Source of the DNA: Owenia fusiformis
Taxonomy: Eukaryota > Annelida > Polychaeta > Sabellida > Oweniidae
Assembly (NCBI GenBank): GCA_903813345.2
Contig: CAIIXF020000010.1
Span: 372,001 to 436,000 of the forward strand
Direction: 5' to 3'
DNA: 64,000 bases
The position numbers and the translations under genes are program-made. Of this stretch, positions 1-13,487 are shown piece by piece (within the stretch, counting starts at the first letter, position 1; the number at the start of each line of letters is the position of its first letter). The notes under the pieces were generated by a model. That model made no database searches. It was given only the letters and a program-made list of their open reading frames with translations, and was not told the origin of the DNA.

Positions 1-1586
1 ATGATAAAACTAATTGGACAAAAGATATATCAAATACCCCGTTTTAAGAACTATTAAGATTATTTTAAAAGTAAAATTTATTTGAAAATTCAAAATAAAA
101 ATTATAGACAAGCTATTTCCCTGTTTAGGTTTCGTCACACAAGTTAGACATAAAACTTTATCGTTATTTAAAGCCAAAACCAAAACCAATAGATGAACGT
201 CAATGCATTACTTGTAATACCTTGGAAGCCCGGTGTGAACGAAATTATGGTCCCCTGGGGATTATGGTCACCCTTTTTAAAGGCCCTTACTGGACCTGAT
301 TGTGTATAAGATAATAAGGGAAAGAGGTCAGCATATAAATTAATGGGAGAGTAGGACCATAAATTAATAGGACCTCCTACCCGTTTACACCTGGTTTGGA
401 AGATGAACAACATTTACTTATGAGCTGTAAAATAAAACAGAAGAAAGAGAACTCCATTACTAGTATATCCAATCTTTTAAAATACAGTACATTGTACTGA
501 GTAATATGTCATCGTTTTGGCATGAAAGAGTCAATAGAGGATATATTCGCAGTGTATCTTTTTTTACACACGTTATTAAACTCAATGTGGCTTGTAGCCA
601 ACGTAACGTAAATTAACAAATACGTGCACCCTTCGTATGCGTAGCGATCGATATGGACGGACCGGGCTAAACAGCGTGACGGTCCGGTTCAACGGTTATT
701 TATCAAATTACTCGCACATTTACTTTTTCTCAAATGTGAAATCCATGATATCGAAAGTATACCAAGCAAGGGAACGACGGACTGGTCGAGTCTCAATGTC
801 AATTTTATAGATATATGACTATGTATAAATGTGTTTCAAAGGAGCAGGGAGAGTATTGCAACAGATTTCGCAAAATTTTCTTGCATTAATATGTTGTGTC
901 TTGACACACAGTTAACTCCTTTAAAGGAATAAGGGATTCCTTTTATATAAAGTGTGATCCATTACTTTCAGCTAAATTTGGTCACCCAAAATGGATATCT
1001 TTAAAAAGGGGGTTAACCGTGTGTCAAAATGCAACATATTAATGCAACAAAAATGAAAGAAGCAGGGGTGAAGGGGTTGAAAATCAGGTGGGTTGTTTGC
1101 ATCTTCCCTGCCTCAAGGTTGAAATTATTTTATCATCTCTATGAGTGCTTTTCCTGGAGGTATTGCATTGATCTAACATATGCACCTGTTTAAATCCTCA
1201 GAGAATAGCGAAAGTGAAAAATCTTAATACGTCTTAATACATTCTGAGACATGGACTGTCATCGTTAGGGGGCAACTTTCAATAAAGGATGACTTCTTGC
1301 GTTTCCTTGACTAACTTGAGCCTAAACTTATTTTGCTCCTAATTAGATATTACTCTTTGAGATTTTTACAGCCGTAGTAATAGGCGTAAGACATGACATC
1401 ACATGGTTAAAATACTAATTCTTGGCTGATCACTTAAGGGAACGTTGATGGCGGAAGATGGATAATGTCTCTCATGGCATATAACAGTACTTCCATGTAC
1501 TTCCAACCTCAAACCATAGGGTACTGGTAAACTTCACTCAACTCTAGTCTTACTCTCTGACATGTCTTTTGATAATTTTATTTTAG
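1..1586. other. 5' flank or intron 1 of the GDI gene, no exon seen
   Basis: AT-rich sequence with no coding exon that I can support. GDI proteins start with about 15 residues (a dinucleotide-fold start ending in GTG) that are not encoded by the first exon found here (1587). I looked for them and found only a chance GGT-ACT-GG at about 1528 preceded by an in-frame stop. The first coding exon is therefore probably left of the window and this stretch is most of intron 1. It contains one copy of a dispersed repeat at about 226-397. Confidence 0.6.
226..397 (+). repeat. dispersed repeat, copy 1 (inverted relative to 14115-14290)
   Basis: About 170 bp from CCGGTGTGAACGAAATTATG to the end of GACCTCCTACCCGTTTA. 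It matches the reverse complement of about 14115-14290 over its whole length. Shared blocks include GGTCCCC, GGGATTATGGTC, GGCCCTTACTG, GAGAGTAGGACCAT and AGGACCTCCTACCC. The two copies bracket the GDI gene in opposite orientation. No coding sense or terminal duplication was recognised, so the class of element is unknown. Confidence 0.7.
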
Positions 1587-4500
1587 GAATGTATTCTGAG
1601 TGTATTGATGTCTATAAGTGGCAAGAAGGTTTTGCATATGGACCGGAACAACTATTATGGAGCAGAGAGTGCTTCAATGACTCCGTTAGAAGATGTAAGT
1701 GTAATTCAGTTCAGTGAAGCATGTGTATTTTGAAGCCCCGACACTGGTGTTTGCCCTCACCCTGGGATTTCAAACTTGCTAGCAACTCTCTTTTAATCAA
1801 TCTATGTCAAATTAATTTCATTTAATAATTAACCAATTTGATATCAATATCAATGTATTTCCTCGAAGTAAATATAATATTCAAATGCAAAATCGATACA
1901 ATTATTCAATGCTTTCCTTAAATAATTAAAAGAAAATGATAAACAAGATGGATATTAGGGGCTTCAAACACAGTGGACAGTTTGGTTAATTCTACGAAAA
2001 TATAATGCTTTATTAGTAAATGTACATGTAATGCTTCATTAAAAATAAAGTGCTTTATTAGTAAATATGCTGTATTCGTAAAACGAATACTTTATTAGTA
2101 AGTAGAATGCTTTATTAGTAAACAGAATGCTTATTGATATGCATTAGTAAATAGAATCATTCATTAGTAAAACAGAACAGCTTAATATTCCTTAAAATAA
2201 CCGGTTACATAATGCAAATGCAACAGTTATGATGTTTTCAGTTTTAACTTCCTTTTTACGAAAATGATGAGTTTGATTTATGATTCTGGCATCTACAAGC
2301 TTGTTCCTCCACGGCGACTGAATGAAACACATTTGTAAACTTTCTCCTCATTTTCTTCAGGACAACAACTTATACGACTTTACAATTTTTTAAATGTTGA
2401 TTAAATTTTCTAGTAAGCATGCATTTACTTGGGGCTTTACTCTTCAAATCTTGTATTTTTCTGATGAAAACATCTAAAGAACCAAGCAGCATTTCATTAT
2501 GTTTACGTATTATCATAAAAATGTGAATTGTTGTGTTCGTAGCTATTCCGGCACTTTAATAAAGATGGCGATGCTTCCAAATACGGAAGGGGTCGAGATT
2601 GGAATGTTGACCTTATTCCCAAATTCATTATGGCAAAGGGTAAGGATATTATAATTTAAAGTGGACGTATACTAAAACGGGCGCGTATAGTACTGTGAAC
2701 ACTATACGGCACCATACTCCAACGGTACCGTAAGGTACCATACTCTTTTGTACCGTGATTTTACCAACGGTACCAATGGCACATTAGTAATATATACAAT
2801 ATGCTTGCAAGGTAACGTTGGTACTCTAATAATATATGCAATATACTTGCAAAGTACTAATGACACTTCAGTAATATATGCAATATAATTGCAAGGTACT
2901 TATGGCACTCTAGTAATATATGCAATATACTTGCAAAGTACTAATGACACTTCAGTAATATATGCAATATAATTGCAAGATACTTATGACACTCTAGTAA
3001 TATATGCAATATACTTGCAATGTACTAATGACACTTCAGTAATATATGCAATATAATTGCAAGGTACTTATGGCACTCTAGCAATAAATGCAATATACTT
3101 GCAAGGTACTAATGGCACTTTAGTAATATATGCAATATGCTTGCAAAGTACTAATGGCACTTCAGTAATATATGCAATATACTTGCAAGGTACTAATGGC
3201 ACTCTAGTAATATATGCGATATACTTGCAAGGTACTAATGACACTTCAGTAATATATACAATATACTTGCAACGTTCCTATGACACTCTAGTAATACATC
3301 TAATATGCTTGTAAGGTACCTATGGCACTCTAATGATATATGCAACATTCTTGCAAGGTACTAATGACACTTCAGTAATATATACAATATACTTGAAAGG
3401 TACTTATGGCACTTTAGTAATATATGCAATATGCTTGCAAAGTACTAATGGCACTTCAGTAATATGTGCAATATACTTGCAAGGTTATTATGGCACTTTC
3501 GTAATATATGCAATGTGCTTGCAAAGTACTAATGACACTTCAGTGATATATACAATATACTTGCAAAGTACTAACTACACTTAAGTAATGTATACAATAT
3601 ACTTGCAAGGTACCGATGACATTCTAGTAATATATGCGATATACTTGCAAGGTACTAATGGCACTTTAGTAATATATAGAATATACTTGCAAAGTACTAA
3701 CGACACTTAAGTAATGTATACAATATACTTGCAAGGTACCGATGACATTCTAGTAATATATGCGATATACTTGCAAGGTACTAATGTCACTTTAGTAATA
3801 TATAGAATATACTTGCAAAGTACTAACGACACTTAAGTAATGTATACAATATACTTGCAAGGTACCGATGACATTCTAGTAATATATGCGATATACTTGC
3901 AAGGTACTAATGTCACTTTAGTAATATATGCAATATACTTGCAAAGTACTAATGACACTTCAGTAAAATATACAATTTACTTGCAACGTTCCTATGACAC
4001 TCTAGTAATACATCTAATATGCTTGCAAGGTACCCATGGCACTCTAATGATATATGCAATATACTTGCAAAGTACTAATGACAATTCAATAATATATGCA
4101 ATATAATTGCAAGGTACTTATGGCACTCTTGTTATATATGCAATATACTTGCAAAGTACTATTGACACTTCAGTAATATATGCAATATACTTGCAAGGTA
4201 CTAATGACACTTCAGTAATATATACAATATGCTTGCAAAGTACTAATGGCAATTCAGTAATATATGCAATATACTTGCAAGGTTATTATGGCACTTCAGT
4301 AATATATACAATATGCTTGCAAAGTACTAATGGCACTTCAGTAATATATGCAATATACTTGCAAGGTTATTATGGCACTTTCGTAATATATACAATATGC
4401 TTGCAAAGTACTAATGGCACTTCAGTAATATATGCAATATACTTGCAAGGTTATTATGGCACTTTCGTAATATATGCAATATACTTGCAAAGTACTAATG

Positions 4501-7500
4501 ACACTTTGGTAATATATGCAATATACTTGCAAAGTACTAATGACACTTTGGTAACATATACAATATACTTGCAAGGTACCGATCACATTCTAGTAATATA
4601 TACAATATACTTGCAAGGTACCGATCACATTCTAGTAATATATACAATATACTTGCAAGGTACCTATCACATTCTAGTAATATATACAATATACTTGCAA
4701 GGTACCGATCACATTCTAGTAATATATACAATATACTTGCAAGGTACTGATCACATTCTAGTAATATATACAATATACTTGCAAGGTACCGATCACATTC
4801 TAGTAATATATACAATATACTTGCAATTTACTAATGGCACTTTAGTAATATATGCAATATAATTGCAAGATACTTATGGCACTCTAGTAATATATGCAAT
4901 ATAATTGCAAGATACTTATGGCTCTCTAGTAATATATGCAATATACTTGCAAAGTACTTATGACACTCTAGTAATATATACAATATACTTGCAAGGTACC
5001 GATCACATTCTAGTAATACAATATACTTGCAAGGTACTAATGGCTTTTTAGTAGTATATAGAATATACTTGCAAGGTACCTATGGCACGTAAGTAATATA
5101 TAAAACATGTTGCAAGGTACCGATGCCAAAATATAGTAATATATAGAATACACTAGCTCGCATAGACGCATACCATTATTTCTGAGTATTACTGTGGCTA
5201 TACCTTCATTTTGCATATGTTTTAATTTTCTGTTGACCGTTTTCCTCAGGTGAGTTGGCGAAGCTGCTGATCCATACAAACGTTACCAGGTACCTTGAGT
5301 TCAAACAAATTGAGGGAAGCTATGTGTATAAAAAGGGTGGAAAAATATACAAAGTCCCATCAAATGACAAGGAGGCACTCGGTAGCAGTATGTAAACAAA
5401 AATTCTTGCCGAATGTTATATCATATTGAATTTCTTCAGATGTATAAAATGATTATTTTAGATTTCTCAAAAATGTAAATTCCTTATTAGCTTATTGTCA
5501 ATTCGATAAAATTTGAGAATAATTTAAAATCATCAGTATTCACGTGGAGATGAAGTCAGTCTGTCCTCGTAACAAAATGAATCCGCATCCATAAAACAAG
5601 ATTGGAATTAAAAAAATTATTTTAATTATTTCTTTTAACAAAGAGGATAAGTGCATCAAAACCTTACCAAGGTGTCAATGTTTATCTCGATTTTCGGAAA
5701 AGCTAAAAGAATAATATCAAACGGTTACTTTTCGTTGTTCTTTTCGATACCCTGACATTCTCCTTGAATAATCCTTCATGATCAACGTTCATAATCATTC
5801 AGTATTATTTTACTGAGTATGAATAAGATATGTACAATGTTTGTCCTAGGTCTAATGGGTATCTTTGAGAAGCGACGTTTTCGCAACTATCTTTTATACA
5901 ATACCAATTATGACGAGAAGGATGATAAGACGCATCAAGGGGTCGACGCCACCAAATTTACCGCCAAAGATTTGTACAAGAAATTCGGTCTTGACCAAAA
6001 TACACAAGATTTTGTTGGTCATGCTATATCTCTATATCGAAATGACGAGTGAGTTGTTGAGTTGGTAATGTATAATATTATAAGTTTCAAAAACATGGCA
6101 ATAAGCCTTGCCTTAGTCGGTCTCTTTTACTTATCTTGAGTTCTACAATGACCACGGTGTTAATTTAAGATCAGATGATTAAAAAGCCAACTTGAGAGGG
6201 CTACATGCAAATGGCAAAATGTTTCATGCAATCTCGATGAAACATTTTTCATGTTTAATCAAAGTGAGAGTGTGTGTTTGTGAACCACTTAAAATCACAA
6301 TTCTACCATTCGAGTTAACCCTAATGTCTGCAACATTTTTTACAGCATTAAGTAGCAAGAGGGGGTCATTTGGACCCATCCCATCCCCTCTGCGATTTTT
6401 TATTACTTGTCTGATTTCATTATTGTTGGTATTGTTGTAAGCCTTATTCAATTACCTCTTCAGAAAAGTTTTATTATGTTAAAAAAGTAGGTCAATATCG
6501 TAGGTCAGATCGAGATCAACTTGACCAAGGGGATGTAATTCTTTGACATTTTGTGAAAAATTGTCAATTTTTTTTCACAATAAATTATTTTGTGCAAAAA
6601 TGCTTCGATGAATGTTACCTTAAAGAATTATCTATTATCTTTCAAATAAAACTAAAATCATGGTAAAAGCTTTTCTAGAATTGAAGTTGGACACTTTCAA
6701 AGATAGCAGGTATCGCGAAATCCCATTGAACACTCAAGCCACGTATTCCTTTCATTATAACGAATTTTATGTTACATGACTATATGTTTTTATTCCGCTA
6801 TTTAATATACGCTCTACCATGAGTATTTGGTATCAAATTAAACGTCTCTTAATCCTGCAAAATATCATTTAGTTTTTATCTCAGGGTTATAAAAGCTGAA
6901 CGCATTATCAATCGTCGAACATTCCAAACTATCATTTTTTGCCTTGTAACCGATCACCCTTATGTTGATTGACAGTAACTTTTTTATATTCTGAAACGTA
7001 TTTTGTTATAATAATTGACTATTTCATCACAAAGACTGCATCGTGTCTATTGTACGTTAGCTGGAATTAATTTATTTGCTAATTTACTATTGGAAAATCG
7101 ACATTAAGTATGTGTAGCCCTCGAAGGCACCATCATCGACACCATGCTTGAAATCAACAGTGTCGAGAAGCCTCTGTACTATTCATGATAATTCCTCGTT
7201 TACTTCTTTGAAATATAAATTGCCTTATTAACGGATGTAAAACATTTTCACAATACATTTGAATATAACATATTTAGCTTGTTACGTATTTTTCGACGTA
7301 AAGTACTATTTTTCAAAATCATCATCGACTCTACAAGTACGTTGTCTTTGCACTCTGCTTTCAATCAAAATCAGGTTTCAATGTTAAGTAATGGTGTTGA
7401 CGGTTTGTATATTGATAATATAAAAATACGCTTTATTGATGTTACTCTTTGACCACGTAAAGATTGAGATATTTACGACCATCAACGACTCCACCACATA

Positions 7501-10500
7501 CGACTCCAAAATACTATCCACATATTAAGTAGGTCACATGTATAATCGAACGCTATATATTTGTTGAATGAACCTACATTCATTAAATGACTATTTTGTT
7601 GTATGTGTAGCATTTTACAGTGATACCGAGCTAAGGATTTAGAGTATATTGTTGACTGTGACTACAACGTATAGTGATAAGTAAAATTGAATCTATTAAG
7701 CAGATCATGTTATTTACTTATGATGCATATTCTGTTTGTCTTGAAATGCTAAGGTAATGTGACACAAGAATTGGGATGATTGAGCAGTTCATAGTCTTAT
7801 AAAATCACTGCCAAATATAGATGCACATTCCCCGATATTTCTTAATTCATAAACGTTTCGTTCAGTGTACCACTAGACGAAATGTATTTCTTGCCATTAT
7901 TGTAAAACAATTAGATATTTCATTGGGATAATCAGTTTTGTGACATTTTATTAATGTGCATAACTTCCCACACTCTCATTAGTATATCTGTCTTACTTAT
8001 CAGACCTTTCTGATGATATAAGAATATGGCACTCAGCAACGCCAAGAAGTGCCGTCGTTCCCTACAGACTACAGTGCAGGGAGAGAAAGAAAAAGAAAGA
8101 TATCAAAGGCTACTTAGAGCAAGAACGTATACACCGAGATATAACCTGTCTGCTGAAGCTCTTCAACAGATCATATAAAAGAACAACAAAGCATCCCGGG
8201 AATACAGGGCACGCATACGCCAAGTGTAGGCCTATATAGAAACAATCAAAACACGCCAGACTGAAGGGAACGCTCAGAGTCTAAAAGTGAAACTGCCAGG
8301 ACACAAATGAAAATCCAAGAAATCCCAGAACGCATTATTAAAGCATTGAAGATTAGGCGACTGGACTTAAACCAGTAAGCTTACCAGGTACCTTTCGAAT
8401 CAATGCTGTGAGAGGGGTTTCCGATAATATTGTTGAAACGCGAGAATTATCGTGCTATTGTGACGCATGCAGAACAGATACGTCATCCTCACCCTGTGGT
8501 TGGTAAAGGAACCACCTTATTACCGTTAGGAAGAACCAGCAGGTAGCTAAGGTGGTCACCGAGCATTCGAGCAACCATTTTTAAAACCAAAACGGACCAC
8601 ACGACGAGCACACCCGACACCCAGTACGCCAAGTAAAGCATCGACGCCCCACAACGTTTCCACTCTTTCAACCACATTGAAGCGTCGGCCTTTAGTACCC
8701 CATCTACAAATTCAAAGTCTTCAGAAAGAAGAAAAAAGGAGAGGCCCGATAAAAAGAACAGAAACTGTAAACATTTGCAAGGCATGCAGTGTCAACTATT
8801 ATTCGTATTTACAATCGCATTTCGAATGGATCAAGTGCTCTAAATGCCACGACTGGTTTCATGATTCCGGGAAATGTTCTCGTGTAAAGGGGATACTCAT
8901 TGGAGAAATATTTACATGCTTTAATTACAATAAAATACGACCTTAAATGTGTAAATTATGTAAACGTTATTGTTTAAAAACATAAGCGACCGTCAGCGAC
9001 ACTGTTAAATAACACTTAATATCACAAGGAGGAGTGATTGACCTATTCGTAACAATGTTGTATTTTGATGTAAGAAGACATGTGTGTCTAATTTGTACAT
9101 TCATTTTGTCGATCGACGAATTGACTTGGCATATTATTTAGCCCAGAAAACAAAATCTTGAAATTAATTACCTTTAGGGAAACTCAAGGCAATGTATTTC
9201 AATAATTATCTTAATAAAATTCTCTTGTTAAGATAAACAACAACTATTGCAATTTATTTTTGTTCATGTGATTAAATAATTCAAACTTAATACATTAGTT
9301 CATCTTTAAACTCAAAATTAATTTTGAAACATGAATCAATGTAAGCCTATGTATGCACCATCATCGACACTAGCAATTTAAGAGTATATTTACGTTTTGA
9401 TGCACAATCAAGTAATTGTTTAAAGGGTAATAAAAATATTTTGAGAAACGCTTCTTAAACCCCATGGCTAATGGTATATGCATTTATATCTCAATTTAAA
9501 ATTTATTTTTTTCAACTTTTATATTGATCAAATGTGAAAGAGATTCGTGGCTTGACTGTGAAATCAAAGTAACGTGAAATTGAATAGTCAGCAATTTCAA
9601 ATTCAACTTGTTTTTGTCGTGAGCATATATATTTCAAGATGTACAACAAATGTCAATCATTAATTTAGTATGCAGAGGTATGAATGTATACATATGACTT
9701 GGTACAGTTTCAATATAATTTCGGTCCATGATGTTAGCTAGCAACCACCTAGCAATGGCACAAAAATCGAAATAGTGAAATTGAAAAATTTTGGGTAGGG
9801 GAGAATAAATAAATTATATCTAAAACTTGAAAGACGGTATCATCATAATTCTGATACCACTGTGTGCAGAAACATTTAGAAATATCAATTCAAAGGCATT
9901 CACAGAGTGTTATTAAGAAAATCCATTTTCAAGAAGAGGACGCGTTTCGTGATTGTATATATTCCTGCAAAGTCTAGGCAAAAATATTTATGTAAGTAGT
10001 GAATAACATGGGATTTTTATTTCATCAAGATACATTACACAGCCTGTATTAGAGCAGATAAAGAAAAACCAGCTATACTATGAGTCCCTGTCTTCCTATG
10101 GAAAAAGTCCTTATTTGTACCCACTCTATGGATTAGGAGAATTGCCTCAAGGATTTGCCAGGTATTTATGGATTTGAATATTAACTAGAGAGCAACAACT
10201 CTATAGTAGCAAATCTCACCAAACACTCATTAGTTTATTTGTCATTTTGACCAGTAGTATTGTCAAAAAGTCATAGAACCTAAACTCGAGGTCGGAATTA
10301 TTCATATTCGAATATCCAATAATTATGGTAATAATTAGAATAAGTTGTGCAATGTTTGCTTTTACATGATATTTTTCAGACTTAGTGCTGTCTACGGTGG
10401 TACCTATATGCTTGATAAGACATGCGATAAAATCGTTTGTGAAGATGGCAAGGTAGTTGGAGTGAAATCTGAAGGTGAAACAGCAAAGTGCAAGATGGTT

Positions 10501-12163
10501 ATTTGCGACCCCTCATATGTACTCGAGAAAGTCAAGAAAGTTGGTCAGGTAAATGACCGGTTGGATCGACTTGAAAAATTCTTCTTGACTTTTCAGAAGA
10601 AAGGGAAGGAGATAAACTGCATTATTCCATAGTTAGCATGATATTCATAGGATAACATGTGAAAATAGAAACGGTATTTTTGTAATCAGTGGTAAAATAT
10701 GATATTTTTGTCAAAATTTTCACTTAACCATAGCATACGGTTTTTTAGCCATGACATACGGCGCCGTATGCGATGGTTTGTGGATTTTTGCTACTTCAGA
10801 CTCAAAACGAGGCTAAGTGTCAACATCGCCGGATCGTTTGGAAAATTCGAATTAAATCACTTAATTTCCGACGATTCTGATGATGACTTTAACTATGGAA
10901 TAAAAAGAACATTCTATGATTTACTCGTGATATGATTTTAATCCACTCACGAATATTGATATCTGCACTCTCTCGCTACGCTCGCTCGTGCAGATATCAT
11001 ATCCATTCGTGGATAAAAATCATATCACTCATAAATCATAGGATATCCTCTATGTATTTGAAATACAAACCATAAAAACCCCTATAAAATATCGCAATGC
11101 TTTATTTCAGGTTGTGCGAGCCATCTGTTTGCTGAATCATCCAATTGCAAACGCTGGGAATTCCTCTTGTCAGATTATTATTCCACAGAATCAAGTAAAC
11201 CGGAAAAATGGTGAGTTTGATTTGGTCACATCCCTAAAGTTTGTTCTTTAACCTATGTATTAATTCATTGTCTTCCAACAGTGGAAAAATAAAAACCAAT
11301 ATTCAAATAGCATTGAATCAACGACTAAGATCAATATTCCAACAAGCATATTCTTGATCAAAATACTATTATATTATATCATGATATTTTACTATTATAT
11401 GGCCTTCTCTTGAAAACCCATGAAATTACTAGGATGACATGAATTCCAATAGCAAAATCAGAATCTAAAAGAGAATAAATCGTGTCGGTCTGCATTCTAT
11501 TTTCAGATATCTATGTTAGCTGTTTGTCGCATACTGAGGCGGTGGCATCGGAGGGCTATTTCATTGCTCTCGTGGCCACAACGGTAGAGACAGATTATCC
11601 GGAAGGAGAATTGTCCCATGGTCTAAATCTATTAGAACCAATCCTTGAAAAGTGAGATATCCCTTAAATTTCGATCTTCTAAAAAGTGATGCTATAAATA
11701 GTGCCGGCAGAATATGGAGCAGACATTTGTATTTTAAAGATAATAGGATTTATTCCCTCATTTTCATTGAAATATCAACATACATACAAATTTTGTTCGC
11801 TTTTTCCTCAAGTAAAGGAAGAATATTTATTCATGACCCAGCCCTTTGTACAAACAACAATTCCAAGTGAAAGTTTTACGCCAAGTCTGAAGTCATCCAA
11901 AACTGCACCAAGCTGCATTTTTCCCTTGTAAACGTTTAAATTCTTATTTCAGATTCGTTAGTGTAAGTGACCTGTACGAGCCCACGGACACCGGGGAGAA
12001 AAGTCGCATATTCATTTCATCCTCATATGATGCCACAACTCATTTTGAAACTACATCTGACGATGTAAAGGATATGTACAAGCGCATAACAGGAGAAAAC
12101 TTTGATTTCAGTAAAGTCAAGAGTAACTTGGACGATCAAAATGAAGGTGAAGAAAATCAATAA
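1587..12163 (+). CDS. GDI: Rab GDP-dissociation inhibitor (GDI), missing first exon
   Basis: Rab GDI extracts prenylated GDP-bound Rab GTPases from membranes and recycles them through the cytosol. Exons: 1587-1694, 2543-2639, 5250-5387, 5850-6048, 10030-10161, 10380-10548, 11111-11210, 11507-11651 and 11953-12163 (TAA). All have GT/AG borders and matching phases. Together they give 432 residues, and GDIs have about 447, so only ~15 N-terminal residues are missing. Family blocks seen in order: ECILS with [91 protein letters not shown], and [12 protein letters not shown] near the end. The length and the absence of a REP-type insertion favour GDI over Rab escort protein. Intron 2 contains a minisatellite, intron 4 a decayed mobile-element gene, and intron 6 a dispersed repeat. 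Candidate poly(A) signals lie at 12784 and 12986. Confidence 0.95.
2765..5150. repeat. 42-bp minisatellite in GDI intron 2
   Basis: About 55 tandem copies of a 42-bp unit typified by CAATATACTTGCAAGGTACT followed by AATGRCACTTYAGTAATATATG. Because 42 is a multiple of three, long frames stay open by chance on both strands. For example 4107-4862 encodes 14-residue repeats such as [14 protein letters not shown]. There is sub-structure: a 126-bp three-unit block recurs at about 3581, 3707 and 3833, and a GGTACCGATCACATTC subfamily repeats six times at 4575-4800. The array lies between GDI exons at 2639 and 5250 and must be spliced out. I see no similarity to the neighbouring splice sites. Confidence 0.95.
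8026..8946 (+). pseudogene. decayed mobile-element-type gene in GDI intron 4
   Basis: An ATG at 8026 opens a basic frame ([20 protein letters not shown], then Lys/Glu/Arg-rich) that is broken by at least three in-frame stops before 8320. Further on, 8677-8946 encodes a Cys/His cluster: CKAC, then [13 protein letters not shown] and a further Cys. This resembles the PHD-like finger found at the C terminus of many transposon-encoded proteins. The pairing of a charged N terminus with a terminal finger fits a transposase-associated gene, but the middle is unreadable. It sits inside GDI intron 4 (6049-10029) in the same orientation. Function and family are not identified. Confidence 0.4.
10640..11042 (+). 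repeat. ~390-bp dispersed repeat with terminal hairpin, copy 1 (GDI intron 6)
   Basis: Runs from TAGCATGATATTCATAGGAT to CACTCATAAATCATAGGAT and is closely matched, in the same orientation, by 51593-51966 in DCP2 intron 4. Shared blocks include CATGACATACGGCGCCGTATG, CATCGCCGGATCGTTTGGAA and GATTCTGATGATGA. The last third folds back: GATATGATTTTAATCCACTC pairs with the later GTGGATAAAAATCATATC, and an inner stem ATATCTGCAC...GTGCAGATAT closes over a loop containing CTCGCTACGCTCG. The 78-codon frame at 10699 is not conserved in copy 2, so it is probably not a gene. Confidence 0.8.
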
Positions 12164-12783
12164 GATTTTGAGATACCTACAAACATTATGATCTGCAGGC
12201 CAGCATTAAGATTTAACTCTGTTTATAATAAAGGAGGCTGACTCTGTAATTTACGTTTGCAGCTATGGACTCTTTTACACACATAGAATTAGATGGCAGT
12301 CACCGATATTTTAGGATTGTGCATGAATTCTAGAACATGGATTATGTTACAAAATAATTGGTTTGGATGCGTACTCGTTTTAAAAAATTGTATAGTACCC
12401 CGGAAAGGGTCGATGATGCAGTTGTGTTTTTACTCTCAATTAAATTTCAATAAGAATGATAGTTCCATTGCAAATAGAGTAAACATACGACTGCATCATT
12501 GAACATGTCCGGGGTACTGTCTGTAAAAAGTGTTGATTGAGAATCGTGGAAATGTATACTTTGGTATCAAGAGATTGTGAGAACTTACAGTCTGAAAACA
12601 ACTTCAAACTCTTGCTTACCAAGCAAAATGCGTGTTTACAGGTTGCATTTAGTCAATTGAAGTATTCCACCCATAAATATGTACAGTCAGTTAGTAGTAT
12701 TTAAAGTTTAATTTTAGTTAAAGGAGTCATAAATTATATTTAAAACATTAAATATATAGTATTTGTATTACACTATGTAAGCC

Positions 12784-12991
12784 AATAAAATCATGATTTG
12801 TAAAGAAAAGTAAACATTTTAAGAGTACACAGTCATAAGGAAATTAATGAAACTTCATTAATCCCAAAGAACAATCCAACGCGGAAAGGAACAAAATTAT
12901 TTGATACAAAATCATAGTTTTGCGTACCAAATGAAACTTAAAGATGCAATCTGGCTATGGATTATGAATTGTACACTTTTACTTGAATAAA
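12784..12991 (+). promoter_or_regulatory. candidate GDI polyadenylation signals
   Basis: AATAAA occurs at 12784-12789 and 12986-12991, about 620 and 820 nt after the GDI stop codon. Which one is used cannot be told from sequence alone. Confidence 0.4.
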
Positions 12992-13281
12992 GTATGTCGC
13001 CAGCGTCTCTCTTGAACATGTGGTGTGCCATGAGAAATGAACAGAATTTACAAATTGTACCTGAGCTGATGACCACCAAGCTGATTTAACCTGATGTAAA
13101 GTGAGTGAGTATAGGGTATTGGAAGGTCTTCAGAAGATGTTATAAAAGCACCCAATCTCAAAAAGTCCTCAACAAATGCTGGCAATTAAGACCGGTGAAA
13201 CAAACTTCGTCAACATTTCATTGATACTACTATAGTCTGATAGTAGCATGTCAACTAAGACTTTGGGCTTTAACCAAAGAG

Positions 13282-13487
13282 GGTATCGGACCAATTGATC
13301 GAACTCCTCTTTTAGATCAAAATACAATCCAAGTTGAAGGACTTGTTACATTATTTTATTACTTAGAACCCCTGGCACTATAATTGGTATCGGACCAATT
13401 GATCGAACTCCTCTTTTAGATCAAAATACAATCCAAGTTGAAGGACTTGTTACATTATTTTATTACTTAGAACCCCTGGCACTATAT
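13282..13487. repeat. recent 104-bp tandem duplication
   Basis: A segment starting GGTATCGGACCAATTGATCG and ending CCCCTGGCACTATA occurs twice in direct tandem, starting at 13282 and 13386. I see no mismatch over about 100 bp, so the duplication is young or is an assembly artefact. Confidence 0.95.

Noticed and set aside
1520-1540. Candidate GDI first exon ending GGT-ACT-G|GTAAAC
   Set aside because: An in-frame stop lies directly upstream and the phase does not fit the next exon.
4107-4862. 251-codon open frame with 14-residue repeats
   Set aside because: Product of the 42-bp minisatellite inside a GDI intron, flanked by in-frame stops in variant units.
2765-5150. CRISPR-like regular repeats
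   Set aside because: Head-to-tail units without unique spacers, in a eukaryotic intron.
5381-5393. U12-type or AT-AC intron at the end of GDI exon 3
   Set aside because: An ordinary donor GTATGT at 5388 restores the frame (S-S-L-M-G), so no unusual intron is needed.
10699-10935. 78-codon frame in the hairpin-ended repeat
   Set aside because: The second copy of the repeat (51593-51966) has frameshifts and stops in the same region, so coding is not conserved.
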